From Xanthobacter sp. NM-59 (GTDB lineage Bacteria > Pseudomonadota > Alphaproteobacteria > Rhizobiales > Xanthobacteraceae): a DNA stretch of 64,000 nucleotides. A program made the position numbers and the translations under genes. Below, piece after piece: positions 44,985 to 54,394 of the stretch (the stretch's first letter is position 1; every line of letters begins with the position of its first letter). The stretch spans positions 248,001-312,000 of the forward strand of contig NZ_JACBFQ010000003.1 of the NCBI RefSeq assembly GCF_021401125.1, in the 5' to 3' direction. The notes under the pieces are model-generated. The model worked only from the letters and a program-made list of their open reading frames with translations, searched no databases and was not told where the DNA came from.

Positions 44985-46268
44985 GTGGCCGCAATCATCG
45001 TCGATCGTGCGCCGAGGCTGCCCATCTTGCCCGCCCCCGTTCCCGCGCCGGCCTCCGTGGAGGACCGCCGCTCGCCCTTCATCCGCCTGGCCGAGCTTCT
45101 CGCCGGCATCGAGCCTGGTCGCGCGCCACTGAGCGCCGCGGTGGGCGAGCCGCAGCACACCATGCCCGATTTCGTGGGGCCGGTGCTGGCGGGCAACCTC
45201 GCCGGTTTTGGCCGCTATCCCCGAGCCGAGGGTACCCCGACCTTCCGCGCCGCCGCCGCCCGCTGGCTGGAGCGGCGCTATGCCCTCGCCCGGCCGCTGG
45301 ACGCGGATCGCGAGGTGCTGGCCCTCAACGGCTCCCGCGAGGGGCTGTTCTCCGCCGCCATTGTGGCGCAGCGCCTGGCGGCCCCGCGCAAGCTGGGGCC
45401 CGGGCAGAAGCCGGCCATGCTGCTGCCCAATCCATTCTATGCCGCCTATGCCGCCGGCGCGGAGGCGGCCGGCTGCGAGGCCGCAGTGCTGCCCACCACT
45501 GCCGCCAGCGGCTGGCTGCCAGACCTCGACGCCCTTGACCCCGCTTTGCTCGACCGCACGGTGGCCATCTACCTCGCCTCCCCCGCCAATCCGCAGGGGG
45601 CCATCGCCTCCCCCGCCTATCTCGAACGGGCGCTGGAGCTGGCGCGGCGCCACGGGGCGTTCCTGTTTTCCGACGAGTGCTATTCCGAGATCTATCTCGG
45701 CGCGGAAAAGCCGGCCGGCATCCTGGAGGTGGCCAAGGGCGACTTTACCGGGGCCATCGCCTTCAACTCCCTGTCCAAGCGCTCTTCCCTGCCCGGCCTG
45801 CGCTGCGGCTTCTGCGCCGGCGATGCCGCCTTCCTCAAGGAATTCCTGGCCTTCCGCTGGGTGGCGGCGCCGCAGGTGCCCGAGCCGCTGCAGGCGGTGG
45901 CCGTGGCCGCGCTGGAGGATGAGGCCCACGTGGCCCATTCCCGCGATCTCTACCGTGCGAAATTCGATCTCGCCGACACCATCATTGGCGATCGCTTCGG
46001 CTATTCACGGCCCGGCGGCGGCTTCTTCCTGTGGCTCGATGCTTCCCACCTGCGGGGAGCGGCGCACACCGGTGGCGAAGCCGCGGCGCTGCGGCTGTGG
46101 CGCGAACAGGGGCTGCGCACGGTGCCCGGCGGCTACCTCGCCCGCCGTGATCTTTCCGGCTCCAACCCAGCCGAGGACTGGCTGCGCGTTGCGCTGGTCC
46201 ATGACATTCCCACCTCGGAAGAGGTGCTGAAGCGCCTCGTCGCCGGCCTCGCCGCCGGATCGGACTGA
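44985..46268 (+). CDS. PLP-dependent aminotransferase, class I/II
   Basis: A 427-residue protein from a GTG. It has the fold-type I layout: AVGEPQHTMPDFV near 52, the substrate loop FGRYPRAEGTP near 75, SPANPQG near 200, and the PLP lysine in FNSLSKRSSLPGLRCG (about 262). It resembles DapC-like succinyldiaminopimelate transaminases found beside ftsK in Rhizobiales, which would place it in lysine and peptidoglycan precursor synthesis. The precise substrate is inferred. It ends 15 bases before ftsK. Confidence 0.8.
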   Translation: MAAIIVDRAPRLPILPAPVPAPASVEDRRSPFIRLAELLAGIEPGRAPLSAAVGEPQHTMPDFVGPVLAGNLAGFGRYPRAEGTPTFRAAAARWLERRYALARPLDADREVLALNGSREGLFSAAIVAQRLAAPRKLGPGQKPAMLLPNPFYAAYAAGAEAAGCEAAVLPTTAASGWLPDLDALDPALLDRTVAIYLASPANPQGAIASPAYLERALELARRHGAFLFSDECYSEIYLGAEKPAGILEVAKGDFTGAIAFNSLSKRSSLPGLRCGFCAGDAAFLKEFLAFRWVAAPQVPEPLQAVAVAALEDEAHVAHSRDLYRAKFDLADTIIGDRFGYSRPGGGFFLWLDASHLRGAAHTGGEAAALRLWREQGLRTVPGGYLARRDLSGSNPAEDWLRVALVHDIPTSEEVLKRLVAGLAAGSD

Positions 46269-46283
46269 AGGAGATCTGCGCCC

Positions 46284-48776
46284 ATGCCCGCGACCTCCAG
46301 CACCGCCCGCCGCTCCGCAGACGCGGTCATGCATACGCGCATGCAGCCGCAGACGGCGCGCCTCGACCTCATCCCCGAAGTGCTGCGGCAGGGGGTAAAG
46401 CGGCGCAGCCGCGAGATCATCGGCGTGGGGCTCGCCATTGCCGGCGTGCTCGCCACCGCCGCGCTCGTCACCTGGTCGGCCTCCGATCCGAGCTTCTCCA
46501 ACGCCACCGACTCGGCGGTTCACAACATTCTGGGCCGGCCCGGCGCGATCCTGGCCGACCTGCTGATGCAGCTGTTCGGGCTCGCCTGTCTCGCCATCGT
46601 GCTGCCCCTCGTCTACTGGGGCTGGCGGCTCATGACCCATCGGCCCTTCGGCCGCGCCAAGCTGCGCATCACCGCCTGGGCAGTGGGCGTGGTGGGGGCC
46701 TGCGCCTTTCTCAGCGCCGTGCCGCGGCTGGGCACGTGGCCCACCACCACCGGCCTTGGCGGCGTGATCGGCGACCTGTTCGGCCGCATCGCGGGCTTGT
46801 TCGGCACCGGCATGGTGGAACCCGTCGGCCAGACGCTGGTGGGCGCCATCGGCGGCGTAGTTGGGGCGTGCGCGCTCTTCCTCGCCTTCGCCGGCGGGCG
46901 GCGCACGCCGCTCAAGCCCGCGGACGCCCTGTCCGACGGCGATGACGCGGACGAGGATGACGAAGACGAGGACGACGGCACCTCCGTGTCCCTGGGCGCG
47001 CTCACCCACACCATGCTTTCGCTGAAGGCCCGCGTGCTCGGCTCCCACAATCTGGCCGCGCTGGCGCCCTCGGGCCTGGCCCGCGACCCGCGCGAGCGCG
47101 ACAGCTCCGACCAGCGCGTGGAACCGCGCATGAGCGGGCTGGGCGGCGAGGCGCCGCACCGGGGCGGCGAGGAGGCCGAGCTGGAAGAGGATGCGGAGCT
47201 GATCGCCGAAAGCGCCACCACCCGGCGCCGCCGCGGGGCCCGCAAGCAGGCCGGCCGCAAGGGCCACTACCAGTTCCCGCCGCTCGATCTTCTGGCTCCG
47301 CCCGCGGCCAGCAAGGCCCCCGCCCTCACCCCCGAGGCGCTGAAGGAAACCGCCGCCCTGCTCGAAGCCACGCTGAAGGATTTCGGCGTGCGCGGCGAGA
47401 TCGTGGACGTGCGCCCCGGCCCGGTGGTGACCCTGTACGAGCTGGAGCCCGCGCCCGGCATCAAGTCCTCCCGCGTCATCGGCCTCGCCGACGACATCGC
47501 CCGCTCCATGAGCGCAATTTCGGCCCGTGTGGCGGTGGTGCCGGGCCGCAACGCGATCGGCATCGAGCTGCCCAACGACAAGCGCGACAAGGTGCTGTTG
47601 CGCGACCTGCTGGCCACCAAGGATTTCGGCGATTCCGGCCACAAGCTGGCCATCAGCCTGGGCAAGACCATCGGCGGCGATCCGGTGATCGTGGACCTCG
47701 CCCGCATGCCGCATCTGCTGGTGGCGGGCACCACCGGGTCCGGCAAGTCGGTGGCCATCAACACCATGATCCTCTCGCTGCTCTACCGGCTGAAGCCGGA
47801 GCAGTGCCGCCTCATCATGATCGACCCCAAGATGCTGGAGCTGTCGGTGTATGACGGCATCCCCCATCTGCTCTGCCCGGTTGTCACCGACCCCAAGAAG
47901 GCGGTGGTGGCCCTGAAGTGGGCGGTGAAGGAGATGGAAGACCGCTACAAGAAGATGTCCAAGCTCGGCGTGCGCAACATTGACGGCTTCAACGCCCGGG
48001 TGCGCGAGGCCGCCGAAAAGGGCGAAACCGTCTCCCGCACCGTGCAGACCGGCTTCGACCACGACACCGGCGAGGCCATCTATGAGCGCGAGGAGCTCAA
48101 CCTGGATGCCCTGCCCTACATCGTCGTGGTGGTGGACGAGATGGCCGACCTGATGATGGTGGCGGGCAAGGAAATCGAGGGTGCCATCCAGCGCCTCGCC
48201 CAGATGGCCCGCGCCGCCGGCATCCATCTGGTCATGGCCACCCAGCGCCCGTCCGTGGACGTCATCACCGGCACCATCAAGGCGAACTTCCCCACCCGCA
48301 TCTCGTTCCAGGTGACCTCGAAGATCGACAGCCGCACCATCCTGGGCGAGCAGGGCGCCGAGCAGCTGCTCGGCCAGGGCGACATGCTCTACATGGCCGC
48401 CGGCGGGCGCACCCGCCGCGTGCATGGGCCCTTCGTGTCCGACCAGGAGGTTGAGGACGTGGTGAAGCACCTCAAGGCCCAGGGCGTGCCCGCTTACATC
48501 GAGGCCGTGACCGCCGAGCCGGACGATGACGACGAGGACGGCGCGGTGTTCGACAAGGGCGGCTTCGGCGAGGAAGGGCAGGATCTCTACTCCCAGGCCG
48601 TGTCGGTGGTGATGCGCGATCGCAAGTGCTCCACCTCCTACATCCAGCGCCGCCTGCAGATCGGCTATAACCGCGCCGCCTCCCTGGTGGAACGCATGGA
48701 GAATGAGGGGCTCGTGGGCGCCCCCAACCATGCGGGCAAGCGCGAGATCCTGCTGCCGGAGGAAGCGGCGGAATGA
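46284..48776 (+). CDS. ftsK: DNA translocase FtsK
   Basis: An 830-residue protein with AAGGAGA upstream. Four membrane helices lie in the first 210 residues, then an acidic linker ([13 protein letters not shown]) and a charged region. The motor domain has Walker A GTTGSGKS near residue 480 and Walker B-type [12 protein letters not shown] near 617. The C-terminal gamma winged helix (about 765-825: [24 protein letters not shown]) reads KOPS and contacts XerD. It pumps the chromosome terminus through the division septum. It is followed by lolA, the standard order in Rhizobiales. Confidence 0.95.
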   Translation: MPATSSTARRSADAVMHTRMQPQTARLDLIPEVLRQGVKRRSREIIGVGLAIAGVLATAALVTWSASDPSFSNATDSAVHNILGRPGAILADLLMQLFGLACLAIVLPLVYWGWRLMTHRPFGRAKLRITAWAVGVVGACAFLSAVPRLGTWPTTTGLGGVIGDLFGRIAGLFGTGMVEPVGQTLVGAIGGVVGACALFLAFAGGRRTPLKPADALSDGDDADEDDEDEDDGTSVSLGALTHTMLSLKARVLGSHNLAALAPSGLARDPRERDSSDQRVEPRMSGLGGEAPHRGGEEAELEEDAELIAESATTRRRRGARKQAGRKGHYQFPPLDLLAPPAASKAPALTPEALKETAALLEATLKDFGVRGEIVDVRPGPVVTLYELEPAPGIKSSRVIGLADDIARSMSAISARVAVVPGRNAIGIELPNDKRDKVLLRDLLATKDFGDSGHKLAISLGKTIGGDPVIVDLARMPHLLVAGTTGSGKSVAINTMILSLLYRLKPEQCRLIMIDPKMLELSVYDGIPHLLCPVVTDPKKAVVALKWAVKEMEDRYKKMSKLGVRNIDGFNARVREAAEKGETVSRTVQTGFDHDTGEAIYEREELNLDALPYIVVVVDEMADLMMVAGKEIEGAIQRLAQMARAAGIHLVMATQRPSVDVITGTIKANFPTRISFQVTSKIDSRTILGEQGAEQLLGQGDMLYMAAGGRTRRVHGPFVSDQEVEDVVKHLKAQGVPAYIEAVTAEPDDDDEDGAVFDKGGFGEEGQDLYSQAVSVVMRDRKCSTSYIQRRLQIGYNRAASLVERMENEGLVGAPNHAGKREILLPEEAAE

Positions 48777-49035
48777 GCCCCGGCGCCCCCGCCGCCCGCC
48801 ACGCCGCTTTTGGCCGCGCGACGGTCGCGGACGCCGGGCGGGCAAAGGCGGCAACGCGCCTCGCTCCCACCATCGCTCTTGCATCTGTGACCACCGGGCC
48901 ACAGGATCGCCATAGGCTGCCGCTAGGGGCTATGCTGCAGCGTCTGTGCCAGCCGGCTCCGGGATTCGGCCCGGTGCGCACCCGGCTTTCCGGACAGATG
49001 CTGCCCCAGGTGCCGCCCTCTTTCAGAGACCGTGA

Positions 49036-49869
49036 ATGATGCCGAGCCGTTTCTTTGTCCCGCGTGTGATGGCAGCAAGCCTCTGGCTGGCGGCGTCCCT
49101 GGCGCTGGCGGCGCCCACCGCCGGCTGCGCCCAAGGCACCTTGCCGCCCGGCTCGCTGTGGGGCGGGCCCCTGGATGGCGGCGGCAATTCCAGCGCTTCG
49201 GCCCCCGCGGCGGGCCAGCCCTCGGCCCCGCTGCCCCCGCGCCGCCCGAATGCGCCCTACAATAACACCACCACAGCCGAGGTGCGACCGACCGCACCCG
49301 CCGCCGCGCCAACGCCCGCGCTGCCCGATGGGCGGGCAAGCCCTGCCACAGTGGCGCGCATCACCAATTACTATAATTCCGTGCAGTCCATGACGGGCAC
49401 CTTCACCCAGACGGATCCCGACGGCACGCGCCGCACCGGCGACTTCTACATGCAGAAGCCCGGCCGCGTGCGCTTTGAATATGACCCGCCGAGCCCGGTG
49501 GAACTGATCGCCAACGGCCAGTCCGTGGCGGTGCGCGATCGCAGCCTGAACACCCAGGACGTGACCCCCCTGGACCAGACGCCCCTGCGCTTTCTGCTGG
49601 CGGAGCGGGTGGACCTCGCCAACGATCCCAACGTGACCGGCATCTTCCAGGACGACCGCTTCATCACGGTCACCATGCAGCACCAGGTGCCCATGCTGGG
49701 CACCTACCGCCTGCTGATCCTGTTCGACGCCAAGACCTCGGCCCTGAAGCAGTGGGTGGTCACCGACCCCCAGGGCTATGACACCCAGGTGACACTGAAC
49801 AAGGCGGACGTGAACAAGCGCCCCGACCCGCGCCTCTTCGTCATCAATTTCGAGCGGATGCTGCAGTAA
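49036..49869 (+). CDS. lolA: LolA-family outer-membrane lipoprotein carrier
   Basis: A 277-residue exported protein. A signal peptide covers about residues 1-32, followed by a Pro/Ala/Asn-rich linker to about 95, longer than in enteric LolA. The LolA fold follows: MTGTFTQTDPDGTRRTGDFYMQKPGRVRFEY split around residue 125, and DPQGYDTQVTLNKADVNK near the end. LolA carries lipoproteins across the periplasm to the outer membrane. ATGs at 49036 and 49039 are both possible. Position after ftsK supports the call. Confidence 0.85.
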   Translation: MMPSRFFVPRVMAASLWLAASLALAAPTAGCAQGTLPPGSLWGGPLDGGGNSSASAPAAGQPSAPLPPRRPNAPYNNTTTAEVRPTAPAAAPTPALPDGRASPATVARITNYYNSVQSMTGTFTQTDPDGTRRTGDFYMQKPGRVRFEYDPPSPVELIANGQSVAVRDRSLNTQDVTPLDQTPLRFLLAERVDLANDPNVTGIFQDDRFITVTMQHQVPMLGTYRLLILFDAKTSALKQWVVTDPQGYDTQVTLNKADVNKRPDPRLFVINFERMLQ

Positions 49870-50063
49870 GGCGCGCGCTGGCGGCGGCCCCGCCAGTTCC
49901 CCAGCGGTCAAACGGCACTAAAATACCACATCCAGCGTGTGACGCGCCGGCCGCGCTTGCCAGCGGCGCCATGTGGCGGCAATCTCCGCTCGACAAGTCG
50001 TTTGGCGGGTGTATGCCGGAGCATCGTCTCACCGGGCGACTGGACATGGGAAACTGCCGGATC

Positions 50064-50774
50064 ATGATCATGGAACGTGGGAATGCCGCGGCTGGCGAGG
50101 ATCACGCGGCTGCTGAGCACGGGCTCCGCTCGGGGGCTCTGAGCCGCCGGTCGTTTCTGTTCGGCTCCGCCATCGGCCTCGGCGCGCTCGGGCTCTCCGG
50201 CTGCGCGGGCCTGGACGGCATGAGCGTCGCCGAGGCGGAGAAGCTTTACGGGCCTGTCCCCACCGAGAAGTTCCCCATTCCCGGGGTGGATGTCAGCAAG
50301 GTCAACCCCAAGTATTACCGCCGCACCGTGCGCTATGAAAGCAAGGAAGCGCCCGGCACGATCATCGTGGATCCCGGCAATTACTACGTCTACCGCATCG
50401 AGGAAGACGGATACGCCACGCGCTACGGCGCCAATGTGGGCCGTTCCGGCTTCCTGTGGAGCGGCGACGCCTATGTGGGCCGCAAGGGCGAATGGGCGAC
50501 CTGGACCCCGCCCAAGGAAATGATCAAGCGCCAGCCGGAAGCCGCCAAATATGCCGGCGGCATGCCCGGCGGCCTCGATAACCCATTGGGCGCGCGCACG
50601 CTTTACCTGTACCAGAACGGCAATTACACGCTCTACACCATCTACGCCACGAGCGACCCGGAATCGATCGGCACCGGCGTCACCAGCGGCTGCGTGGGCC
50701 TCCTGAGTCAGGACATGATTGACCTGTATTCCCGCACCCCGGTGAAGACCAAGGTGGTCGTGCTGCCGGCATAG
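50064..50774 (+). CDS. L,D-transpeptidase (YkuD) with Tat-like lipoprotein signal
   Basis: About 236 residues; ATGs at 50046, 50064 and 50070 are possible and the frame is open from 49971. A twin-arginine signal, SRRSFLFGSAIGLGALG, ends in the lipobox LSGC, so the protein is probably exported folded and anchored by lipid. The YkuD domain ends with TSGCVGLLSQD, where the cysteine is the catalytic nucleophile. Such enzymes form 3-3 crosslinks in peptidoglycan or attach outer-membrane proteins to it, which is important in Rhizobiales. A promoter for the next unit begins 32 bases after the stop. Confidence 0.85.
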   Translation: MIMERGNAAAGEDHAAAEHGLRSGALSRRSFLFGSAIGLGALGLSGCAGLDGMSVAEAEKLYGPVPTEKFPIPGVDVSKVNPKYYRRTVRYESKEAPGTIIVDPGNYYVYRIEEDGYATRYGANVGRSGFLWSGDAYVGRKGEWATWTPPKEMIKRQPEAAKYAGGMPGGLDNPLGARTLYLYQNGNYTLYTIYATSDPESIGTGVTSGCVGLLSQDMIDLYSRTPVKTKVVVLPA

Positions 50775-50805
50775 TAGCGGGTGGGAGCGCCCGTCACGGA
50801 CGGGC

Positions 50806-50834
50806 TTGTTCCGAACACGTGTGTTTCCTATATT
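50806..50834 (+). promoter_or_regulatory. Candidate sigma-70-type promoter for yjhX
   Basis: TTGTTC and TATATT are separated by 17 bases. Transcription would start near 50841 and give a leader of about 155 bases before yjhX. Confidence 0.5.
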
Positions 50835-50882
50835 ACCGACACGGGTGGCGCCCACGGGTGCGGCCCGTTCGATGGAGAGTGG

Positions 50883-50900
50883 ATGTCAGAGCTTGTGTGA
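50883..50900 (+). CDS. Possible five-codon leader peptide upstream of yjhX
   Basis: ATG TCA GAG CTT GTG TGA, coding for MSELV, with GGAGAG a few bases upstream. Its stop is three bases before a strong hairpin. This is too short to claim from sequence alone; it is listed because it sits inside an attenuator-like leader. Confidence 0.25.
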   Translation: MSELV

Positions 50901-50903
50901 AGA

Positions 50904-50926
50904 GGCTCTCTGAATCTCAGAGAGCC
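50904..50926 (+). promoter_or_regulatory. Leader hairpin 1 upstream of yjhX
   Basis: A perfect 10-bp stem, GGCTCTCTGA with TCAGAGAGCC, around a three-base loop. It has no T-run after it. Confidence 0.55.
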
Positions 50927-50946
50927 GCGTGAACTGGAAACCGCCG

Positions 50947-50972
50947 GGTGCACGCGCACCGGGGTGTTTTTT
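50947..50972 (+). terminator. Rho-independent-type hairpin in the yjhX leader
   Basis: Stem GGTGC/GCACC with a four-base loop, a GGGGTG spacer, then six T. It ends only 23 bases before the yjhX ATG and downstream of hairpin 1, so it would have to be read through for yjhX expression. Confidence 0.45.
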
Positions 50973-50995
50973 CACGTCTGTCACACGAGACATCC

Positions 50996-51259
50996 ATGAA
51001 TATTTCACGACATGAACAACGTGCGCTGCACGTGCTGGCGCTTGGCGGCGGCATTCTGCACGCGCGCGACGACGGCCCCAAGATCACGTCCGTGACCTGT
51101 GTCACGCGCGAGGGAATGGTGCTGGCTGACTTCGACCTTGAGATCTTCAAGCGGCTGCGCCGGAAGCGGCTGATCGAGTCGCGATCAGGCCGCCCGTATC
51201 GCATCTCGAAACGCGGCCGCACCTTTGTTCGCGCCCAACTGGACAATCAGGGGGCATGA
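50996..51259 (+). CDS. yjhX: YjhX family protein (UPF0386), putative toxin
   Basis: An 87-residue basic protein. The start at 50996 gives MNISRHEQRALHVLA, matching the E. coli YjhX N-terminus, and the end YRISKRGRTFVRAQLDN matches its C-terminus. The fold is a small winged helix. E. coli YjhX has been proposed as the toxin of a pair with the acetyltransferase YjhQ. Here a GNAT gene follows after one base, the same arrangement. The target of the toxin is unknown. Confidence 0.85.
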   Translation: MNISRHEQRALHVLALGGGILHARDDGPKITSVTCVTREGMVLADFDLEIFKRLRRKRLIESRSGRPYRISKRGRTFVRAQLDNQGA

Positions 51260-51260
51260 C

Positions 51261-51761
51261 ATGCTGATCCGCAACGAAGCGGCCGCAGATATCCCGGCCA
51301 TCAGCCAGCTTGTCACCGAAGCCCTCCGGCTGCTTCCACAGGCCACTGGGACTGAGGCCGGCATCGTCGAGAGGCTCCGCGCGGAGGGCGCGCTCACCCT
51401 CTCGTTGGTGGCCGAGGACCAGGGAGCCGTCATCGGCTATCTGGCCGCCTCGGCGGCACGGATCGGCGCGCAGGACGGCTGGGGGCTGATCGGCCCGCTG
51501 GTCGTCCTGCCGTCCCGACACCGCCAGGGGATCGGTTCGGCCCTGATGGCGGAGGCCCTCCGCCGCTTGCGCCAGACCTGCCGGGGCGCGGCGCTGGTGG
51601 GCGATCCCGCTTATTACGGCCGCTTCGGCTTCCGCGCCTTTCCCGGCCTGGGCGTAGCAGGCTGCCCGCCCGAGGTGGTCCAGGCGCAGCCCTTCGACGG
51701 CGCTGAGCCGCGCGGGGAACTCTTTCATCATCCCGCATTCGGCCTGCACCAGCAGGAGTGA
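51261..51761 (+). CDS. GNAT N-acetyltransferase, YjhQ-like
   Basis: A 166-residue protein from the ATG at 51261, one base after the yjhX stop. The acetyl-CoA site is VVLPSRHRQGIGSALMAEALRRL (about residues 82-105, with the R/Q-x-x-G-x-G/A core), and GDPAYYGRFGFR is the conserved strand-loop of this subfamily. It might acetylate and neutralise YjhX, or be an independent enzyme. The two genes are clearly translationally coupled. Confidence 0.8.
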   Translation: MLIRNEAAADIPAISQLVTEALRLLPQATGTEAGIVERLRAEGALTLSLVAEDQGAVIGYLAASAARIGAQDGWGLIGPLVVLPSRHRQGIGSALMAEALRRLRQTCRGAALVGDPAYYGRFGFRAFPGLGVAGCPPEVVQAQPFDGAEPRGELFHHPAFGLHQQE

Positions 51762-51901
51762 CGCCAAGCCGGGCGGCAACTCAAGGGATGTCGCCCGGCC
51801 ATTCATCGCCGCCCCGCATCAGGCTCGGGCTCCACCCTTGCGCCCTCGCCTCGCCTGCTCTACCCCTAAGCTTCCCTGCCATTTTTCAAGCCGTTGCTGC
51901 C

Positions 51902-52723
51902 TTGTCCCTCACCATCGCCACCTGGAACATCAATTCCGTTCGTATCCGGCTCGATATTCTGCGCGAGGCCGTCGCCGCGCTGAAGCCGGATGTCCTGTGC
52001 CTGCAGGAAACCAAGTGCCAGGACGACAAGTTTCCCCTCGCCGCCATCCGCGACCTGGGGTTCGAGCATATCGCCCTGCACGGGCAGAAGGGCTGGCACG
52101 GGGTGGCCACCTTCTCGCGCCGGCCGTTCGCTGAGGTCACGCGCCAGGAATTCTGCGGCAAGGGGGATGCCCGCCACGTGGCGGTGACGCTGGCGCCCGA
52201 GCATGGGCTCGGCAAGCCTATCACCATTCACAACTTCTACGTGCCCGCCGGTGGCGACGTGCCGGACCCGGAGCTGAACCCCAAGTTCGCCCACAAACTC
52301 GCCTTCCTGGACGAGGTCACCGCCTGGCCGCAGCTTCTGTCCGACGCGACCGCCGAGGACCGCCACGCGGTGCTCGTCGGCGACCTCAACATCGCGCCCC
52401 TGGAAAGTGATGTGTGGAGCCACAAGCAGTTGCTCAGCGTGGTCAGCCACACGCCCGTCGAGGTGGAGCGCATGGCCCGCTGGCAGGCCGCCGGCCGCTG
52501 GGTGGACACCATGCGCCGCTTCGTGCCGCCGGAAGACAAGCTGTTCACCTGGTGGAGCTATCGTTCGCCCAACTACACGGTGAATGATCGCGGCCGCCGG
52601 CTCGACCATGTCTGGTCCAGCCCCACTCTGGCGCCCCACGCCACCGCCATGACCGTGCTGAAGGATGCGCGCGGCTGGGAAAAGCCCTCCGACCACGTGC
52701 CCGTCGCCCTCACCTTCGCCTGA
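51902..52723 (+). CDS. xthA: Exodeoxyribonuclease III
   Basis: A 273-residue protein if started at the TTG at 51902, which directly precedes SLTIATWNINSVR, the conserved family start; the frame is open to 51758 but the extra part is unlike the family. Catalytic motifs: Asn8 (TWNIN), Glu36 (LQETKCQDD), GDLNIAP, and the C-terminal SDHVPVAL with the catalytic Asp-His pair. It acts at abasic sites and as a 3'-5' exonuclease in base excision repair. Start codon choice is uncertain. Confidence 0.9.
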   Translation: MSLTIATWNINSVRIRLDILREAVAALKPDVLCLQETKCQDDKFPLAAIRDLGFEHIALHGQKGWHGVATFSRRPFAEVTRQEFCGKGDARHVAVTLAPEHGLGKPITIHNFYVPAGGDVPDPELNPKFAHKLAFLDEVTAWPQLLSDATAEDRHAVLVGDLNIAPLESDVWSHKQLLSVVSHTPVEVERMARWQAAGRWVDTMRRFVPPEDKLFTWWSYRSPNYTVNDRGRRLDHVWSSPTLAPHATAMTVLKDARGWEKPSDHVPVALTFA

Positions 52724-52852
52724 GGTCACAGGGTGTTCGAGCGGCGCGAGCCGCGGCGCGCGTGACGCAACCATGCGGGCCCAACCGGCTGGCTGTTCGG
52801 CAAATTCCGTGAAACGGGGAAGGCCCCGCGCGTCACGCGGCGGCGGGTTGCC

Positions 52853-53359
52853 TCAGCGGCGGCGGGGAGCCGGGCGGGACCGCTCCAACTCGGCACGCAC
52901 GCCGTCGAGCGCCCGCATGGTCTGCTCCAGGCGCTTGGCAATGGCGCGGCGCAGCTTCGCCGCGGCCCGGGGATGGCGCTCCAGCACCAAAATGAAATCC
53001 GCCCGGGCGATGCGCAGGAGCTCGCATGGCTCCACCGCCACCGCGGTCGCGGGGCGCGGGGTGGGCGCCACAAGGGCAATCTCGCCGATGAGGGCGCCCG
53101 GCTCCACCGCCATCACCGCCCGGCGCACGCCGTCGCGGCGGATGTCGGACAGCTCCATGCGCCCGCTCAGCAGCACATAGCCGCAATCGGCGGTCTCCCC
53201 GGCATGGAACAGGGTTGCGCCTTCCGCCAGCGCCACCCGCTGGCCCGCCGCCACCAGATGGGCCAAAACGGTGTCGTCCAGCGCTGAGAAAGTGGAGATG
53301 GCGCGCAGCAGCGCGACATCCTCTTCCGGCACGTTATCCAGCTCGTCTTCCCGGTCCAC
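52853..53359 (-). CDS. Stand-alone cyclic nucleotide-binding (Crp-like) domain protein
   Basis: A 168-residue protein from the GTG at 53359, which has GAGGA six bases upstream; the longer frame is Arg-rich. It has one cNMP-binding fold with GATLFHAGETADCGYVLLSGRMEL and the phosphate-cassette-like GALIGEIALVAPTPRPATAVA. No helix-turn-helix follows: the C-terminus is a helical, basic tail. It may regulate by protein contact or be a degenerate Crp relative. Ligand binding is unproven. Confidence 0.75.
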   Translation of the reverse strand: MDREDELDNVPEEDVALLRAISTFSALDDTVLAHLVAAGQRVALAEGATLFHAGETADCGYVLLSGRMELSDIRRDGVRRAVMAVEPGALIGEIALVAPTPRPATAVAVEPCELLRIARADFILVLERHPRAAAKLRRAIAKRLEQTMRALDGVRAELERSRPAPRRR

Positions 53360-53590
53360 GGGCGGTCCTCCTCGCGGCCGGCGCGGCGGCCCTGGAGCAC
53401 GTTCCGCGCGCATCGGGGCACGCCCCGGGCTTCCGCGTCGACGCACTCTCTTCGCGCGAACCCATGCCCATGGGGTCACCCTCGCGCGCTCCGCCCGCCT
53501 TCGCGCGCGAACCACGCTCCAGGTCCGTGCGACGGCGCATTTTCCGGACGCGAGGCGCCAGCCGCCTCCCTCGAAAATGCGCCCGCCGCC

Positions 53591-54277
53591 TCAGGGCACC
53601 AGCTTGTAGCCGCCCGCCTGGGTGGCGAGCAGGGTCGGATTGGCCGGATCAGGCTCGATCTTCTGCCTGAGGCGGTAGATGTGCGTTTCCAGCGTGTGGG
53701 TGGTGACGCCGGAATTGTAGCCCCACACTTCCTGCAGCAGCGTCTCGCGCGGCACCGGCGTCTTTCCGGCCCGGTAGAGATAGCGCAGGATGGCGGTTTC
53801 CTTCTCGGTCAGGCGGATCTTCGAGCCGCGCTCGGTGAGCAGCAGCTTGGCCCCCGGCCGGAAGGAATATGGCCCGATGGCGAACACCGCGTCCTCGCTG
53901 GCCTCGTGGGAGCGCATCTGCGCGCGCAGCCGCGCCAGCAGCACCGAGAAGCGGAAGGGCTTGGTGACGTAATCATTGGCGCCGGCGTCCAGCCCCATGA
54001 TGGTGTCGCTGTCGCTGTCATGCCCGGTGAGCATGATGATGGGCGCCTTGAAGCCATTGCGGCGGATCTGCCGCACCGCGTCGCGGCCGTCCATGTCCGG
54101 CAGGCCCACATCCATGATGACGAGGTCCACCGCACCGTTCTTTGCCGCCTCGATGGCGGCGGCGGCCGAGTCGGCCGGAACGGGTTCGAACTCTTCCTGG
54201 AGGGCAAGCTGCTCGATCAGGGCATCGCGCAGCTCCGGGTCGTCCTCCACCACCAGGATCTTCCACGCATTCGCCAT
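53591..54277 (-). CDS. OmpR/PhoB-family response regulator, CenR-like
   Basis: A 228-residue protein; the ATG at 54277 has AGGAGGA upstream. The receiver domain has Glu11, Asp12, Asp13, phospho-acceptor Asp56 (LVIMDVGLPDMDG), Thr84 and Lys106. The C-terminal winged helix includes RLTEKETAILRYLYRAG and THTLETHIYRLRQKIE. The sequence closely recalls CenR of alphaproteobacteria, an essential regulator of envelope integrity with partner kinase CenK; the kinase gene is not adjacent. The next gene upstream, divergent, is an L,D-transpeptidase, which fits an envelope role. Confidence 0.8.
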   Translation of the reverse strand: MANAWKILVVEDDPELRDALIEQLALQEEFEPVPADSAAAAIEAAKNGAVDLVIMDVGLPDMDGRDAVRQIRRNGFKAPIIMLTGHDSDSDTIMGLDAGANDYVTKPFRFSVLLARLRAQMRSHEASEDAVFAIGPYSFRPGAKLLLTERGSKIRLTEKETAILRYLYRAGKTPVPRETLLQEVWGYNSGVTTHTLETHIYRLRQKIEPDPANPTLLATQAGGYKLVP

Positions 54278-54394
54278 CGAATCCTCCTGTGCCCTTGCGG
54301 ACACGCTCATGGTGCAAGTACAGCACGGCTCAGGCGCGGTGCAAATTTTCCCATAACAGAATCAACAGCGAGCGGTAACAGGCTGGGTCGTCGC

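Noticed and set aside
46005-48902. 965-codon minus-strand frame opposite ftsK
   Set aside because: A shadow of ftsK; composition only, with no start signal and no domain.
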